From Lateolabrax maculatus (taxonomy: Eukaryota; Chordata; Actinopteri; Acropomatiformes; Lateolabracidae), in NCBI GenBank assembly GCA_031216445.1, contig CM062219.1:19292501-19356500 (forward strand): a stretch of 64,000 bases of DNA, read 5' to 3'. This document shows, piece by piece, positions 21,886 through 34,344 of the stretch. Position 1 is the stretch's first letter. Each line of letters starts with the position of its first letter. Under the pieces are notes generated by a model. That model did not search any database. It saw only the letters and a program-made list of their open reading frames with translations, and had not been told where the DNA came from. Made by a program: the position numbers and the translations under genes.

Positions 21886-22015
21886 TCCTTAAATCTTCCA
21901 TTCCCTTCCAGCTTTTATTGCTCTCATTGCTTTCTTCCTCCTTCTTCTCCTCTTTGACTCCCTCCCTCCTTTCCTACCACACACTTTCACTCATCCTTCT
22001 TTTCTTTTTCTTAAC
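21655..22015. repeat. Polypyrimidine tract with (TTTC)n
   Basis: About 360 bases of CT-rich plus strand including eight TTTC units near 21855-21888. The 146-residue frame over it is Ser/Leu/Phe low complexity and not a gene. The flank 22070-22870 is ordinary intron. Confidence 0.9.
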
Positions 22016-22872
22016 CCTGAGTGCCTTTGAGCAGGGCACAGCAGCAAGCAGCACTTCCATCTGAACCTTAATACGCCAAAGCTTGAAAAAAGAACTCTCC
22101 TCTCCCTCGGTCTCCGTGGTTACGGAGCTCTGATGGAGGGACAGTTGGAGATGAGGATGGAGATGTCACATCGATTGACATCTTGTTACCATAGTTACGA
22201 AGAGAGAGAAGACGGGAATGACCATCAGCAAGGATTCTGCTGAACAAAAACATGTATGATACAAGAGCAGGTTTTAATGAAGAGAAGAAAAAACTCAGTT
22301 TTTCTTATTGGTTTCATTATTTTACACAACTTTGCCACCAGAGTTCATGTCTCTCATGTGCTTAAGTTCTGGCAACAGAGGGAGTATCAACATTTAGCAG
22401 TTTTGCAGATATGTTCACTAAAACTGTCTCCTCATTATGTTTGTAAAAACATATTCCAGGTGGCATTACTTTTCCTTCAAAACATATTTGCATTTGCAAA
22501 TTAGTTACATATAAACATAGCTTCTAGGAGACTTAAAGCAGTGTTTACTTTTTTAAATATTTAAACAAGATGCCAGTTTTTCCCCAACCAAAGTGTCTTA
22601 GCAGCTTAAACCTAACTACACGTGAGATGCAGGATGTGAACCCCGGTCCGTGGTGTCAAAGCCCTGTCCTTTGTAGGGCTGGGTGTTGAGCCTAAATACC
22701 AAAATGTGTTGAACTGTTTTCTTTACTCAGAGTTGCGGTCTTTGGTTTCTGTTGTTAAATGAAAGCAGGAACATATTGTATAAACTCGTGTATATTCATG
22801 AAACAATCATTTAAATAAGTATCTATTTGGTACATGACTGAGATATAATTTTGACACAAAACTAAGCATGTG

Positions 22873-22877
<5 letters not shown>

Positions 22878-22916
<39 letters not shown>

Positions 22917-22924
22917 TACATACT
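22878..22924. repeat. (AC)n with CATA tail
   Basis: CA run followed by CATACATACATAC; bounded by GTGTATATAC on both sides. Confidence 0.9.
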
Positions 22925-23181
22925 TATGCTTAGTGTATATACACTGTGTATGTCACCTATCTTGGACTAGTACAGATGTTGCGTGTTGCAATTATGTTTC
23001 CTCCGAAACATGTCTGGCAAAGCAAATTTGTTGCACAAAACGCTTGTGTGGTTTTTTCAAACTCTAAAGCTACTTAAGGGTAAATTTAAGGAGGAAATCA
23101 GGGTTCAAGAGGTTAATGACAAGAATTTCATTCATGTGTCTGTCTCACGCACATTCAGTCAACGTGTCAGTGTGTCTGTCA

Positions 23182-23182
<1 letters not shown>

Positions 23183-23222
<40 letters not shown>
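23183..23222. repeat. (AC)n microsatellite
   Basis: 40-base AC run; a degraded CA-rich zone follows at 23310-23415. Confidence 0.95.
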
Positions 23223-23226
<4 letters not shown>

Positions 23227-24374
23227 GCCAGCGTTTCCTGTCATTAGGCAGCAGAGCTGTTCTATAATTAGAACATCTGGACCCAAGTAAGTTTAGTGCC
23301 AATGCCCTCATCCACACACACACACACACTTTTCCATAAGCACACATACAAACACACACAAGAATTTGCAAACCATGCAACCACATACAGTCACAGTAAC
23401 CACACATGCACACACCAAAAACTGTAAATGCTTTATATATCAGTCACTTCTTTTTTTGCTTGTTTTTCTGCTGTTTTGTTAAAAAAAAGCACATAAAGCA
23501 AGAAAACAAACAACAGCTTGGAGAGCTAATGGCACGCTAAATGAAGAGAGAGAATAGCTCATGTAGACAGAGAGAAAGGGAGGGAGAGACAGACTAAGTA
23601 AGAGAGAAAAAAACATTAGCAAGTTCAAACATGGTTTTCTTGAATCAGCTGCGTTGTTTTGTTTTTTTTTTTTTTTTTTAAAGACAGCCGAGCTCAGAGC
23701 CTACAGAGGCCTTTCCAAAAAGAGAGATTAATATTGATAATAAGAAGGCTGGTCCTTTTTGTTTGGATTTGTTTTGTTTTTTTCCATCTCTGTGGTGGAG
23801 GAAGAATAAGCGGCGCAGGCGATTCCTTTGACAAACCCCCTCGTCTCTCCGCACAGGCCCATGTGAAGCCGAGCCAACTGTGGCTTAGATCTTTACACAC
23901 CATCACAACCAGAGGAACAAAAGCAAACTAAAAAAAAAAAAAAAAAAGGAAAAAGATCTGTGTGCAAACTGGTCGGAAGCTAAAAAGCAGCAGAGTTAGC
24001 AAAACTTTTATAAAGACTAAGTGAGAACAATTCAGATAAAGGCACAGAGCCAAAGGCTGGCTGGAAACTAGTTGTAAGCAGAGTGGGGGAAAAAAAGGGG
24101 GAAATAGGGTTTATTGAAGTGGTTACTGATTTAATAATGACATGATTGTGGAGCAATGACTGAAACATTTCATGTTTTCAGTAGCTGGAAGTAATCTAAA
24201 CTGTTGCAGCCTTCTGCAAATGTTTTCACCACAAATGTTCATGTTTTCGATGCTAAAATGATGAAATTTCTCATTGAAGTACTACTTATATATGCCATAA
24301 CGTCACTGCATATAAACATAATACACACAACTCAAATCAAGGAAACTTAATTTGATTCACTCAATACAATACAT

Positions 24375-24402
24375 ATAAATAAATAAATAAATAAATAAAT
24401 AC
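24375..24402. repeat. (AAAT)n microsatellite
   Basis: Seven AAAT/TAAA units in perfect array. Confidence 0.9.
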
Positions 24403-24516
24403 ACTGTGATATTTTTTCTGCTGTAGGTCACAACATTAGACCAAACATTTATGGCTCAGGAAACCCCCAAATCCCCAAAAACTACCGATAAGCCCAATGA
24501 TTCATATCCTAATCTT

Positions 24517-24921
24517 GGGTTCAGACTGCACAATGTTTTTGTCTGTTGCAATTACTGTGTCAGATTAAGCCATTATAAACCCAGAAACATGACAGACTAC
24601 ACGTTGGTCAATCATAGCGTGAGGTCATCGGGAAGGAGGTGGTAGGAGCCGACTTCTGGGAACAAGAATGGTAATGATACTGGCTGTCTTGTGTTAAGAG
24701 CCCTAAACGACTGTGACCTTTCACAGTTCCACCTCGCAGCACCGACAACATCGTTCCTCTTTGCCATGTTTGCCGTTTTGCGCTGTGCTCCATTTGGTCA
24801 ACATAGGAGCTGTGGAATTCGTTGAGGAAGGCAAAACGAATTCAGACACGCTAGTCTTTCTGTCAAGACGCCATCCACTGTGGCACACTACACGGTATAA
24901 TATCACGTAGTCTGAACCCTG
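24517..24921. mobile_element. Miniature inverted-repeat element with GGGTTCAGACTRC ends
   Basis: Left end GGGTTCAGACTGC and right end GTAGTCTGAACCCTG are inverted repeats with one mismatch, 405 bases apart. The interior has no transposase. Such ends are typical of short hAT- or PIF-like non-autonomous elements in fish; the superfamily is not determined because target duplications are unclear. Confidence 0.6.
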
Positions 24922-25697
24922 CATAAGTAATACCAAGGCCAAGGAATATGCTTGCTTCTGATTGGCTGGTAGTTGTCCATTAAAATCATGTGCTGTACAC
25001 GTCAAACAGGAACAAAATGTTTGAGGTACTGCCAAAAACGCCAGAAGAAGATTAAAAGGCGCTTTGACAGTTTAGTTACAACAATAACATGTAACGAGGT
25101 AGATAATAATGCATTCATATGCATACAACACACAGACGAACAGCATGGATTGACTACGTGCTAGGGACGAAACGGTTACCAAACCACAGTCAAATTCCCA
25201 ACAGTTAGTTTTAAACATTTTAATTACCATTACCAAAAATGCACAAAGACAAACGGCGAAACTACTGTCCAGCATCAACTAAACTTAGAAACAGTCTCCC
25301 CGATGAGTGATCTTCACCGGCTCCCTCTCAAGCCGCTCCCTCACCCATGCGGATCATTAAGCGGTTACACTGATCAGAGATCAGATAAACACCACAACGC
25401 GACCTCAGGCATTGGAATCGCCAGAGCCGCCTTCCTCCTGTCGCTTTGCATGCAACAGAAAGAATGATGGCTGATTTAAGCAGGACTTCAGGCGGGGTTT
25501 TCAGATGAGTTTTTTATTTATTTTTTATTTTTTTATCAGACCGAGTCTCTAGGTGGATTTGTGTTTTGACATTTCAATTAAGGCGTCTTTCTCTCTGTGG
25601 AGGTTCTTGTGTTTGTCGGCTTTCTAAAACTCTATCTCATAGACACCTGCCAGCTTAGAGCTAATTCAAGCAGGGGGACGAGTGAGCTTAATCATAA

Positions 25698-25741
25698 AGA
25701 GAGAGAGAGAAAGAGAAAGAGAGAGAGAGAGAGAGAGAGAC
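25698..25741. repeat. (GA)n microsatellite
   Basis: GA run with AAAG interruptions ending in a pure GA run of about 22 bases. Confidence 0.9.
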
Positions 25742-25859
25742 TTTTGGAAACTGGAGAAAGTCCAGTGGGTCGGATGAGAAGAAAAAAAATGGTCTCTCAA
25801 CAAGTGCAGGGAAGCCTAGAAAGTAAATCAGGAAACAGTTGTGCTGCGTTAAACAAGCT

Positions 25860-26280
25860 CAGAGAATTGTACCTTGACATCTGCTTTTAATTAGCGTGAA
25901 AAAAAACAAAACAAAAAAAACACAATGGCACTCCATCTTGTTTTCCTCTTTTCCCCTCTCTTCATGTTTCTATCAGCAGGGCCAAAGTGGCTAATTCGTC
26001 CCACCATCCCTCCTTCAATAAACACAAACGCAGGTGGATCCTCCCTGCTCTCTTTGTACCAAATCTCGTCTCAAGATCTGGGATAATCAATATGCAGGTA
26101 TGATGCTCACATGGCTCTCAGTCTTCTTCCTGTAGTCGGCTGTATGTTTGCAGTACAGTGAAAGTGAATGCTAACACAGGCTGGGTCTACCTGAGGCCCC
26201 TGATGGAGCTTTAGCATGAGGCTTTATGGTGAAATCTGTCATGCTGACACCGCTCATCCTGAGTCACACCTTTATCTGAT
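25860..26280. promoter_or_regulatory. Possible conserved non-coding stretch
   Basis: Complex sequence with CTTTTAATTAGCGTG, TTCAATAAACACAAACGCAG and GGGATAATCAATATGCAGG, in contrast to the repeats on both sides. It contains no open frame or splice structure that I trust. Confidence 0.25.
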
Positions 26281-26289
26281 TTCATTAAC

Positions 26290-26470
26290 ACTAAAAACAA
26301 CCTTTCCTTCTTGTATTCCTCCTCTCTCCTTTCTTCTCCTCTCTCCCTCTCCTCCCTGCCTCCCCCACCCTTCCTCTCGCTTCACCCCCAGCCCCCCCCC
26401 CCGCCCACGCCTCTCTTTACTTTCTTTCTTCTTCCCTTTTATCTTCCGCCTCTCCTCGCTCTTTCATGGC
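26290..26470. repeat. Pyrimidine-rich tract with C run
   Basis: CT-rich sequence with a C run of 12 near 26391-26402; the 119-residue frame across it is spurious. Confidence 0.8.
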
Positions 26471-26879
26471 GTCCTGTCGTCAAGTGTAAACATGACTGAG
26501 CGCCGAGCCAGAGGGGTTCGACTCCTATCAGCTCTTCCCCCTGCTCTCGTCCTCCAGTCACGCCCCTCCTGCTGATACCGCCGAGGAAACGGCGAGGTTC
26601 ACTCACTTCACTTCACAAAATGAGAAATCAGCCGCTGGAAAAAGGTGACAGCGGCTTTTATGCAACAAACGGCAGAGAGAAATCTAAAGAGGACCTGGTG
26701 CTTTTTAAAAGGAAAGCAGGGGACAAGCTGAAACCTCTGTTCTAGAGTTGATCTTCAGACGGCTTTTAATTATTTAGAAATCACTACATGGCAGAGAATC
26801 TCCATGCGTGTCTGTTTTTAGCCTCCTTTAGCTCATAGTTTTGGTTTGATGGCACACTTACTGTATGGTTCAGTCTTCA

Positions 26880-26990
26880 GCAGCAGCAGGCACCTGTTTT
26901 CTGGCGAACATGGTGGAGCATTTAGCAGCTATAGAGCCAGATATTTCCCTCAGGAGCAGGCGGAGACCAACGGGAGAGTGAATATGTGGC
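26880..26990 (+). repeat. Dispersed repeat D, copy 3
   Basis: GCGAACATGGTGGAGCATTT, GATATTTCCCTCAGGAGCAG and GCGGAGACCAACGGGAGAG align with 20385-20460 with many differences. Confidence 0.5.
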
Positions 26991-28419
26991 TTTTGCCCAT
27001 AGTTGAGTTTACAGTATCTTGATGGTGCTAGTATTTAGATTTCAGATACCAGACATTCAAAATGAAATGGCCATTCATTTGATAGTCAGTGTTCTCTACA
27101 GCTTATCATTTCTACATCCTCCCACAGTGCTGTGACCATTGACCTCCTGACAGATGGTTGTGATTTAAACTGTATGTCCTCTTCGTATACAAAATATATG
27201 ATGGTTGTTACCTGAGGAACCTCTAAGAATAACTTAATTCTTAGCTGTAATGAACACTGCAGCCTCTAGGGGCTGCTAGCTGGACTACAGGAAATAGGAT
27301 GTTAGGGTATAAAAATGGTCAAATTTAACGTAGTACACTTTGTTTGCAGCCTTCAGAAGCCAACGCAGTCCAGCAAAACCTTTTTAATTTCCATCCTGAT
27401 GAACCTGTGAGGTCAAAACAAGCTGCCATATTGAACTATAAAATAGTCTGGTTTAAGATTTTTAATATACTTTTTCTCTTTGGTGACTTAGGTGCTACTT
27501 CTTGCTCAGCCATGTTTACCATAATTACCAATTTTTTTTTAACCAATGTGGTTTTAATTTCCGTGCACTGTGTTATTTCAACTAGTAATGAGCCCCATGG
27601 GTCATGAGTCATTAGATAATTCATCCCACATTCTCTACTACATACACTACACCTTCTGATGGTTGACGAAGACAACCAAACAGTGAGACTCTGGTCTGAA
27701 AAGTGGCGAGGAATGTGCTGCTGCAGTGGCGGCTACCACAGTCTGACATGACAAATTTGGGTGTCGTGAATCTTTGTGGTTGGGATGGGATTAAAAATAG
27801 CCGCACATACGCACACACTCACACCACATGCACCTGTACAGGAAGAGCCCTGTGCATTAGTTATGTAGCAGTTGGTTTGTGGCGGTGAGGGGGAAGTGAG
27901 AGCGGGGCTCAGGTGAATTCCATCAGCTCTGGTCCAACCCGCTAATAACAGATGACCATGAAACCAGCGCGGCATTGGCAGCCATTTACTGAGAAAATCA
28001 GTCACACGGAGTCAGTCTGAGAAGAAAGAAACCACCTACAACCTGCACACCCAGAACCTTCACAGCAGCCGATTCAGACTGCTTCCTCCTTCACTTCACA
28101 TCATTCCTTCTGATGAGGACAGGGAAGCACCAAATACTCATGTCAGTTTGATGCTCAGTGGTTTCTAACTGTTTTTATCATCGCGCTAAATGCATGTTAT
28201 TCAAAATGGCTTGACGCCAGGGTTTCGGACCACTGACAAATACGACACTGAGCAACAACCACTGCACTATGCATTTATTTCACATGGGTTGGATGCTTTT
28301 GGGTACAATGCTTGTAACAGGTAAAAAGAAACTCTATTTCAATTACAGGTTAAATAAATAAGATGCGGGGGCAAAGGTTAAATAAAGTGTAAACTAAGAC
28401 TCAGAATCGGCTGTGAGCG

Positions 28420-29640
28420 GCTGTACTCACGCACTGCAGCACTGAGCTTAACGTTAACATCAGCATGCTGAAATGCTCACAGTGACAATGCAAAAATGTT
28501 GATGCTTGGCAGGTATAGTGTTCATCATGTTCACCATTTAGCATGTTAACATGCAAACATTTTCTAACTAATTAGCACTAAACACAACGTACAGCTGAGG
28601 CCTGATGAGAATGTCAGTGGCTTTGTGAGTACTTGGATATAAACTAAAATTAAAAACTATGAAGTGCTTTGCGCAATTCTACTTTGAATGGAAAATTAGA
28701 ATAAAAAAAGGAAACCTATGGAGGCACAGACGTGTGTTAGACAGTCTGGTCTGTCAGTTCTGCAGCAAAGTTCAGTTTTATATCAAAGCAGTTTTAGCCA
28801 CAACATGTAAGTTATTTTTCCTGTAATACTAAAATAAGCTCACTGCAGTTAATTTGACAGCAGCCATGAGGGAAATCGGATCGTGGAATTGCTCAAACTT
28901 CAAGACAGCCGACCAAAATTTCGGGACCTGCCAGAAATGTCCATAAGGCAGCTCGTTGATTGTTCAGGCGATTAATCCAGCTTTGTGACCTCCAACTGTT
29001 TGGCAAATGACAACGATCTGGCAGAAATTTGGCTCAATTCTAGACTTAGTCGGAGGCCACCACTTCAGGGCTAAAATCAGCTTCATCCGAACAGTGTCTG
29101 GCCGTCTTAAAGGACCAGTGTGTAGGATTTAAGGGGCTCTATTGGCAGAAATGGAATATAATATTCATGGTTTCATTGTCTTAGAATGAGCCCTTCATAT
29201 ACGGAGCGGGTCCTCTTCCATGGAGCCATGTTTCTACAGTAGCCAAGAACGGACAAAGACTGGCTCTAGTTAGGGCCTTTCGTGTTTTCGTGCCAGCCAC
29301 CGCAGGTTCTCCTACACGCTAGGTTGAGAGGGGTGAGGAGAAGGGTATTCAGCTGATTGCAATCAGTAACCTCAGTGCTAGATGCCACTAAATCCTACAC
29401 ACTGGTCCTTTAAGTGAAAACTTTGACCTCATGGTGGCACTTTATAAAAAGTCTGTTGATCGCCAAAGTCATTAGGATTCATCCTCAGCGGACCATAAAT
29501 GTCTGTATAACATGTGGTGGCAATTCATAGCAGTTGTTCAGATATTTCAGCGGTGAACAGACCAACCAACAGACTGACCCACATTTCCATCCCTGGAGCA
29601 ATGCCGCTAGCATTGCTAAAACCAGAAATTATTTAGAAAT
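28420..29640 (-). repeat. Dispersed repeat A, copy 3 (minus orientation, split by insertions)
   Basis: Segment 29415-29600 (TTTGACCTCATGGTGGCACT, CGCCAAAGTCATTAGGATTC, GCAATTCATAGCAGTTGTTC) is the reverse complement of the first part of copy 1. Segment 28440-28600 (CATCAGCATGCTGAAATGCT, TTAGCACTAAACACAACGT) is the reverse complement of its last part. The two are separated by a TTAA-flanked element (29107-29413) and about 450 bases that I cannot assign (28650-29106). Confidence 0.6.
29107..29413. mobile_element. TTAA-flanked miniature inverted-repeat transposon
   Basis: Perfect inverted ends. The left reads TTAAAGGACCAGTGTGTAGG and continues ATTTA. The right reads CCTACACACTGGTCCTTTAA, preceded by TAAAT. 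This gives a 25-base perfect inverted repeat including TTAA on both sides. TTAA target duplication is the hallmark of piggyBac-type insertion, although the family assignment is inference because no transposase is present. At 307 bases with perfect ends it appears younger than the repeat it interrupts. Confidence 0.8.
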
Positions 29641-29827
29641 AGTTGCAAGTAAGTGACCATGATACACAAAACATAAACATTGGACTCGCCAGGCATCACA
29701 GGAAGTTCCATAACAGCATGGTGTTCCTTGTCTTTGCCCAATCCATTATTTTATTTATGAGCAATACACAAGAATTCACCCTAGTTTGTTATTTTGTTAA
29801 TTAACAGTAAATCCTAAATCAGAGATA

Positions 29828-29985
29828 TCTGGGCAAGTAGTGGTTCAGCGTCTTGCTCAAGGACACTCTGACAGAAAGGAGACGGATGTTGATGGACACA
29901 GTGGGCGAGCCAGGGATCAGACTTGCGACCTTCCACTTACAGAACAGTTTATCTACCAGCAGGTCACCAGTCACCAGCCCGCCAT
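29828..29985 (-). repeat. Degenerate SINE-like repeat
   Basis: GTTCAGCGTCTTGCTCAAGG, ACACTCTGACAG, GAGCCAGGGATCAGACTTGC and GACCTTCCACTTACAGAACAG resemble a repeat widespread in fish whose reverse strand contains a tRNA-like B-box (here GGTCGCAAGTCTGATCCC). It is strongly decayed and its class is uncertain. Confidence 0.4.
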
Positions 29986-30485
29986 CTGTACACACGGACT
30001 ACAGAAGGATGCAGCTTTGGGGGCATTTTACAATTAAAGTAAAAAGCAGAGCATTTAAATTAGGGCTTCTTTGATTGATTGGTCAATCATTTAGTCTATG
30101 AATTGTTAGAAAAAGACTTTTTCTCGGCCATCACGAGAGACCTTTTCAAATTGTTTGTTTTGTCCGACCAACAGTCCGAAACAAAGATGTTCAGTTTACA
30201 CTGACATAAAGCTTAAAATCCTCAGATTTTAGAAGCAGGAAGAAGAAAATATACACGTTTTGCTTTTGGTTTATATAATTATAAATTATCAAAATACTTG
30301 TCAATTCATAACCAATCCATTAATCGACTAATTCTTCCAGCACTAATTTTGCATTTTCATTTATGAAGACTGTTACCACTGATCAAAGAGGGAGAAAGAA
30401 GCGAATACATAAAGACAGAGAGAAAAGAGAGACGGAGTAAGACTCACTGTGTAGTTTAACAAAGTACTATCTCTGCTAATTTTGG

Positions 30486-30487
<2 letters not shown>

Positions 30488-30518
<31 letters not shown>
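30488..30518. repeat. (CA)n microsatellite
   Basis: 31-base CA run. Confidence 0.95.
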
Positions 30519-30520
<2 letters not shown>

Positions 30521-30642
30521 GATTATAAGTGAGACTGAAACTAATGTGTTTGTCTGTTTCTTTCTTCCAGTAATTATTTAGAAGTCTGTCAACAGAGGCG
30601 TGCAGAGGGGGAATCTGCACCTCCTCCTCTGCTCTTCTCCTA

Positions 30643-31075
30643 CACTACATGGCCAAAAGTATGTGGACACAAAAACATCACACCCATGTATGATTACTGA
30701 ATATCTCATCCCTAATGCACGAGCACCTGGCTGCAGAGATGTACTCCCATTCAGCCAGAGCATCAGTCAGGTCCAGCACTGATGTTGGGCGATGGGGTCT
30801 GGCTCACAGCTGCTGTTCCAGGTCATCCCAGAGGTGCTGGATGAGGCTGAGGTCAGGGCTCTGTGCAGGCCACTCGAGTTCCTTCATACCGAACTGGCAA
30901 AACCATTACTTTATGGAGCTGGCTTTGTGCACAGGGGCATTGTGATATTGAAACAGGAAAGGGACAAACACAAAGTGTTGCTAGAAAGCTGTATAATATG
31001 TATGTATGTATGTATGTATAAAATTTTATGCTGTAGAATTTAGTTTTCCCTTCATTGGACTACACCAGGAACAGC
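30643..31075 (-). mobile_element. Tc1-like relic, family 2, with intact-looking end and deleted interior
   Basis: It starts after TA with CACTACATGGCCAAAAGTAT, the family's terminal repeat. On the minus strand it then carries the transposase C-terminal region (LWDDLEQQ..., landmarks AGAGGTGCTGGATGAGGCTG and GAGCTGGCTTTGTGCACAGG). A (GTAT)n run at about 30998-31020 interrupts it, and TATGCTGTAGAATTTAG and CCCTTCATTGGACTACACCA end the recognisable part. The transposase N-terminal half and the other terminus are absent. Confidence 0.7.
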
Positions 31076-31079
31076 TCCA

Positions 31080-32330
31080 CCTAAAATACACAAGAGTATT
31101 CTGAAGCATAGTGTATATTCTCCATAATGATATTGAACAACGTTTTAATACCCTAAAACTAATTTCGTACGAACATTTCAAACATCAAAAAATAAAAAAA
31201 GAGTGTATGACCAGCTGTGTAGGACGCCAATAAAATTTAACTTTGAATAAATTAAATTAAATATTAAATATATTTGTGTTAATGTCCTAGCTGTGTAGTA
31301 ATATACTGTATACTCTTCATTCTAGAGCCGAAAGGATTAGTAATCGATCAGTGGATTCTATTTGAAGTTATTCTTCAGTCCAAAATGCATGCCCTCGTCT
31401 CAACTGTGAAGATTTGCTGCACCTATTTGTGTTATGTGATAGTAACTTCAATATCTTTGTTTTTTTTACTTTTGATCAGATAAAAAAAGCAATCTCAAGA
31501 TGTCACATTTGGTTTTTGGTATGACACGCATTTTTCAGACCGAACTATTTATCGCTGAATTGTTATAGAGATTACTTTTATTATGAGCAAAACTTTACCC
31601 CAACAGTTCTCATGTGTACTGGCACTATCAACAGCAGCAATACAACATGTAAATGACTTCATCATAAAACCTTTAACTGAATATCACACATTATCTAATT
31701 TACCAGGAACTCACCGGTCTATAAATTCTTTATAAATTCCCTTTTAGTGACTCTAATGTCAGGAAACAATTGCGAGTATATGACGTTGTCTCTACTTCCT
31801 GTTTCTGCTTGTTGCATCGCTTCACTGAAGCTGCTGAGTCAAATAAAACTACAACATCACAGTAAATGGAAAATGTCTGGTGCATGAGAAAATATACATA
31901 GATGTTTTCTCAACACATGCATCTGCTGTTAAGCACTTTGTAAATGAAAAGTTATTATTGTTATTTTCATGTACTCTATTTAGCTTGTTATATCTGGTGT
32001 TCTTGGGAATTATTACTTATGATTAAATACTGATTACTTCCATATGTTTTAGTGATTATTGAAAAGAGACAGAGAAAGGTATAACCCCCCCCCCCCCATA
32101 AAATGCAGATTCTATATTTTCTCCTCTGACAAAGTTGTTACCAACGGCGACCGCTAACATCGACTAGGAGAGGTGCATTGTGGGATTGCCACCTGGATGG
32201 CACCTCCTTTTCTGGAAGCAAGGAGTGCGAAGCCGCTAACGAGTTAGCATGTCTGCATGGGTGCAAGGCTGCAGGGACACACTCAGACACACACACTGTG
32301 AGACACGCAGTGACACACAACCAGCATGAC
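31080..32330. other. Intron without recognised features
   Basis: AT-rich single-copy-looking sequence. The only notable point is a C run of about 12 near 32086-32097. No open frame, repeat family or motif cluster that I can support. Confidence 0.6.
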
Positions 32331-32337
32331 ACACACA

Positions 32338-32340
<3 letters not shown>

Positions 32341-32375
<35 letters not shown>
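32341..32375. repeat. (AC)n microsatellite
   Basis: 35-base run preceded by degraded CA-rich sequence from 32276. Confidence 0.95.
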
Positions 32376-32377
<2 letters not shown>

Positions 32378-32682
32378 TATGGCACTGCAGACATTCTCTC
32401 AGTCTTTCTGCAGAAGAAGAAGAGTGTGTTCTCTTCGATCAGAGCAACAACAAACGCTGCATTCAGGGACATTTCAGAAGTCAGCTCTGTCTCATAGTTA
32501 CATCCTATAGTTACATCCTGATGTTGTGAAAATGCATGCAATGAGTAATTCTTCAGGGTTTCTGTATCGCCCCATAACACACAAGCAGAAACACTGCAGG
32601 TTGAACAGATTGTTCAACAGCTCAAATACTCCACCAGCTGCTGAGGGTACTGAAATCACGTTCTGACCTGTCACTCTGTTTT

Positions 32683-32711
32683 CAAAAAAAAAAAAAAAAA
32701 AAAAAAAAAAA
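32683..32711. repeat. Poly-A run
   Basis: About 28 consecutive A. It is not preceded by a recognisable retroposon body, so I do not call a retrocopy. Confidence 0.9.
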
Positions 32712-34275
32712 CACCCCGAGGAACCTCCTCATGTTACAAATTCCTCCTGGAAGGACCACACTGCTGTTAAGTGTGTATTTCAAGGAAGACTTCACTGAAA
32801 AATTAGGGAAACATTGACCCCCTGTAGGCTTGAAGGGTGGCTCTAAAAAGTTAGATTCACAACAGTTCCAGCTCCAGCAGCTAAACACTTTTCCTGACTG
32901 TCCACCCACACCCTCAGTATGTACTGCACACTTTACCAAAACACGGCTAAATACACAACTTCTGTTGGCATTGGGTCTCATTCACTTAATGGGTGCTGAT
33001 TAAAAAAAACAACAAATCCAATATTTTTGTGCTAAAAATACTGCACTACGATGGAAAGAAACATGGCTCACCTGGTACCTGGTTTGTCTCAGGAAGCTGA
33101 AAACTTCTGACAGTGAAGCACCTGCACATTCCAGATACTTGTAGTCAAAGCTCAAACACACAACACCTGTGTCATGTAATGACACGTCAGTCAATCGGGT
33201 TCAAAGGGTTAAACCTAACCTCGACTGCAAAAGAATACAAATAAAAGCAAATACATGGATACATAGGATATTATACAAAAAACTTCAACAATGTCCACTT
33301 ATGACTTCTTTGCTCACAGGTTGCATAAGTGCTGTGAACAGAACTCCCCATTCTCATATTGTTTCAGTTGAATATATTCGGATCCCAAAGAGGGTAAAAC
33401 TGTCAAGTTATTTCTCAAGACAATTAGCAGATAAGCAAAGAAAATAAACCACATTCTTTCTGAGGTATGATATACACGTATTTACACCACCCCTGTGACA
33501 TTTATTAATACATTATGTTTACTATTGGAAAATCTCATTGAATTTACAGGTACCCTGTGGAGTTTTATGCCACTGTTAGCGTTATGGAGGAATGTTTTTA
33601 AGAGTGGGCCGCCTTTTGTTTGTAACGCGCACATGAATGCGGGACACAGAAAACAGCTAGCTAGTCAACACAGATGAAAACAACGCAGGATTTAAAATAC
33701 TCTATACAAAAAAAATAAATACTATAAAAAAAAAATCGGTTAGACCACACTGAGCGAGAAACACTGAATGGAAACAAGAATACTGCTGCTGGGGTCCTCT
33801 GATTGGTAGACTCTTCCCAGTATATCATGCTGGTGTCTGACTAACTGAATTTTACCTAATGAAGATCTACAGACAGAAACACTGTTAATAGAGTAAGCAG
33901 AAGCGATCACCAGTGTGTAAGATCCATTTGTTCCTTGTTTCGTATTCTAATAATCATCTCAAGACCCCGTAGATTTACTTAGCGACCCCCTGAGAGGGCC
34001 ACAATCCCCAGGTTTGGAACCAGCGCTCTAAATCAATGTGGGAATGTTACATTTTAAACAGTGATTTGTCGAGAACAACACGTTGCAGCTTTCATTGGAA
34101 TTAGGCAGCAGCTTCATAATGTGCCACACAATAATAATAATACTACATTTTTTAAATGATTGTTTTTGGTAAGTGAGCCTTTATTTTGAAACAGCAGATT
34201 TAGACAGTGAACCTGTGAAAAGTGACATCTGTTTGGTGTTAAAATCACGATGCCTCTACATGTCTCTGCTTTTCT
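32712..34275. other. Intron without recognised features
   Basis: Ordinary sequence. The stretch at 33950-34030 (AAGACCCCGTAG, GAGGGCCACAATCCCC) resembles a short dispersed motif seen in many fish introns. Nothing else can be supported. Confidence 0.5.
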
Positions 34276-34285
34276 CGTACTCATT

Positions 34286-34316
<31 letters not shown>

Positions 34317-34344
34317 CTAGGTCTCCCACCCCTCTGTCTCTCTC

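Noticed and set aside
20841..22064. Open frames of 146-156 residues rich in Ser, Leu and Phe
   Set aside because: Products of purine/pyrimidine tracts, not proteins.
29828..29985. Considered as a tRNA gene because of a B-box-like sequence
   Set aside because: No cloverleaf can be drawn and the A-box is missing; better explained as a decayed SINE-like repeat.
32683..32711. Poly-A run considered as a retrogene tail
   Set aside because: Flanking sequence on neither side has an intronless coding sequence or target duplication that I can see.
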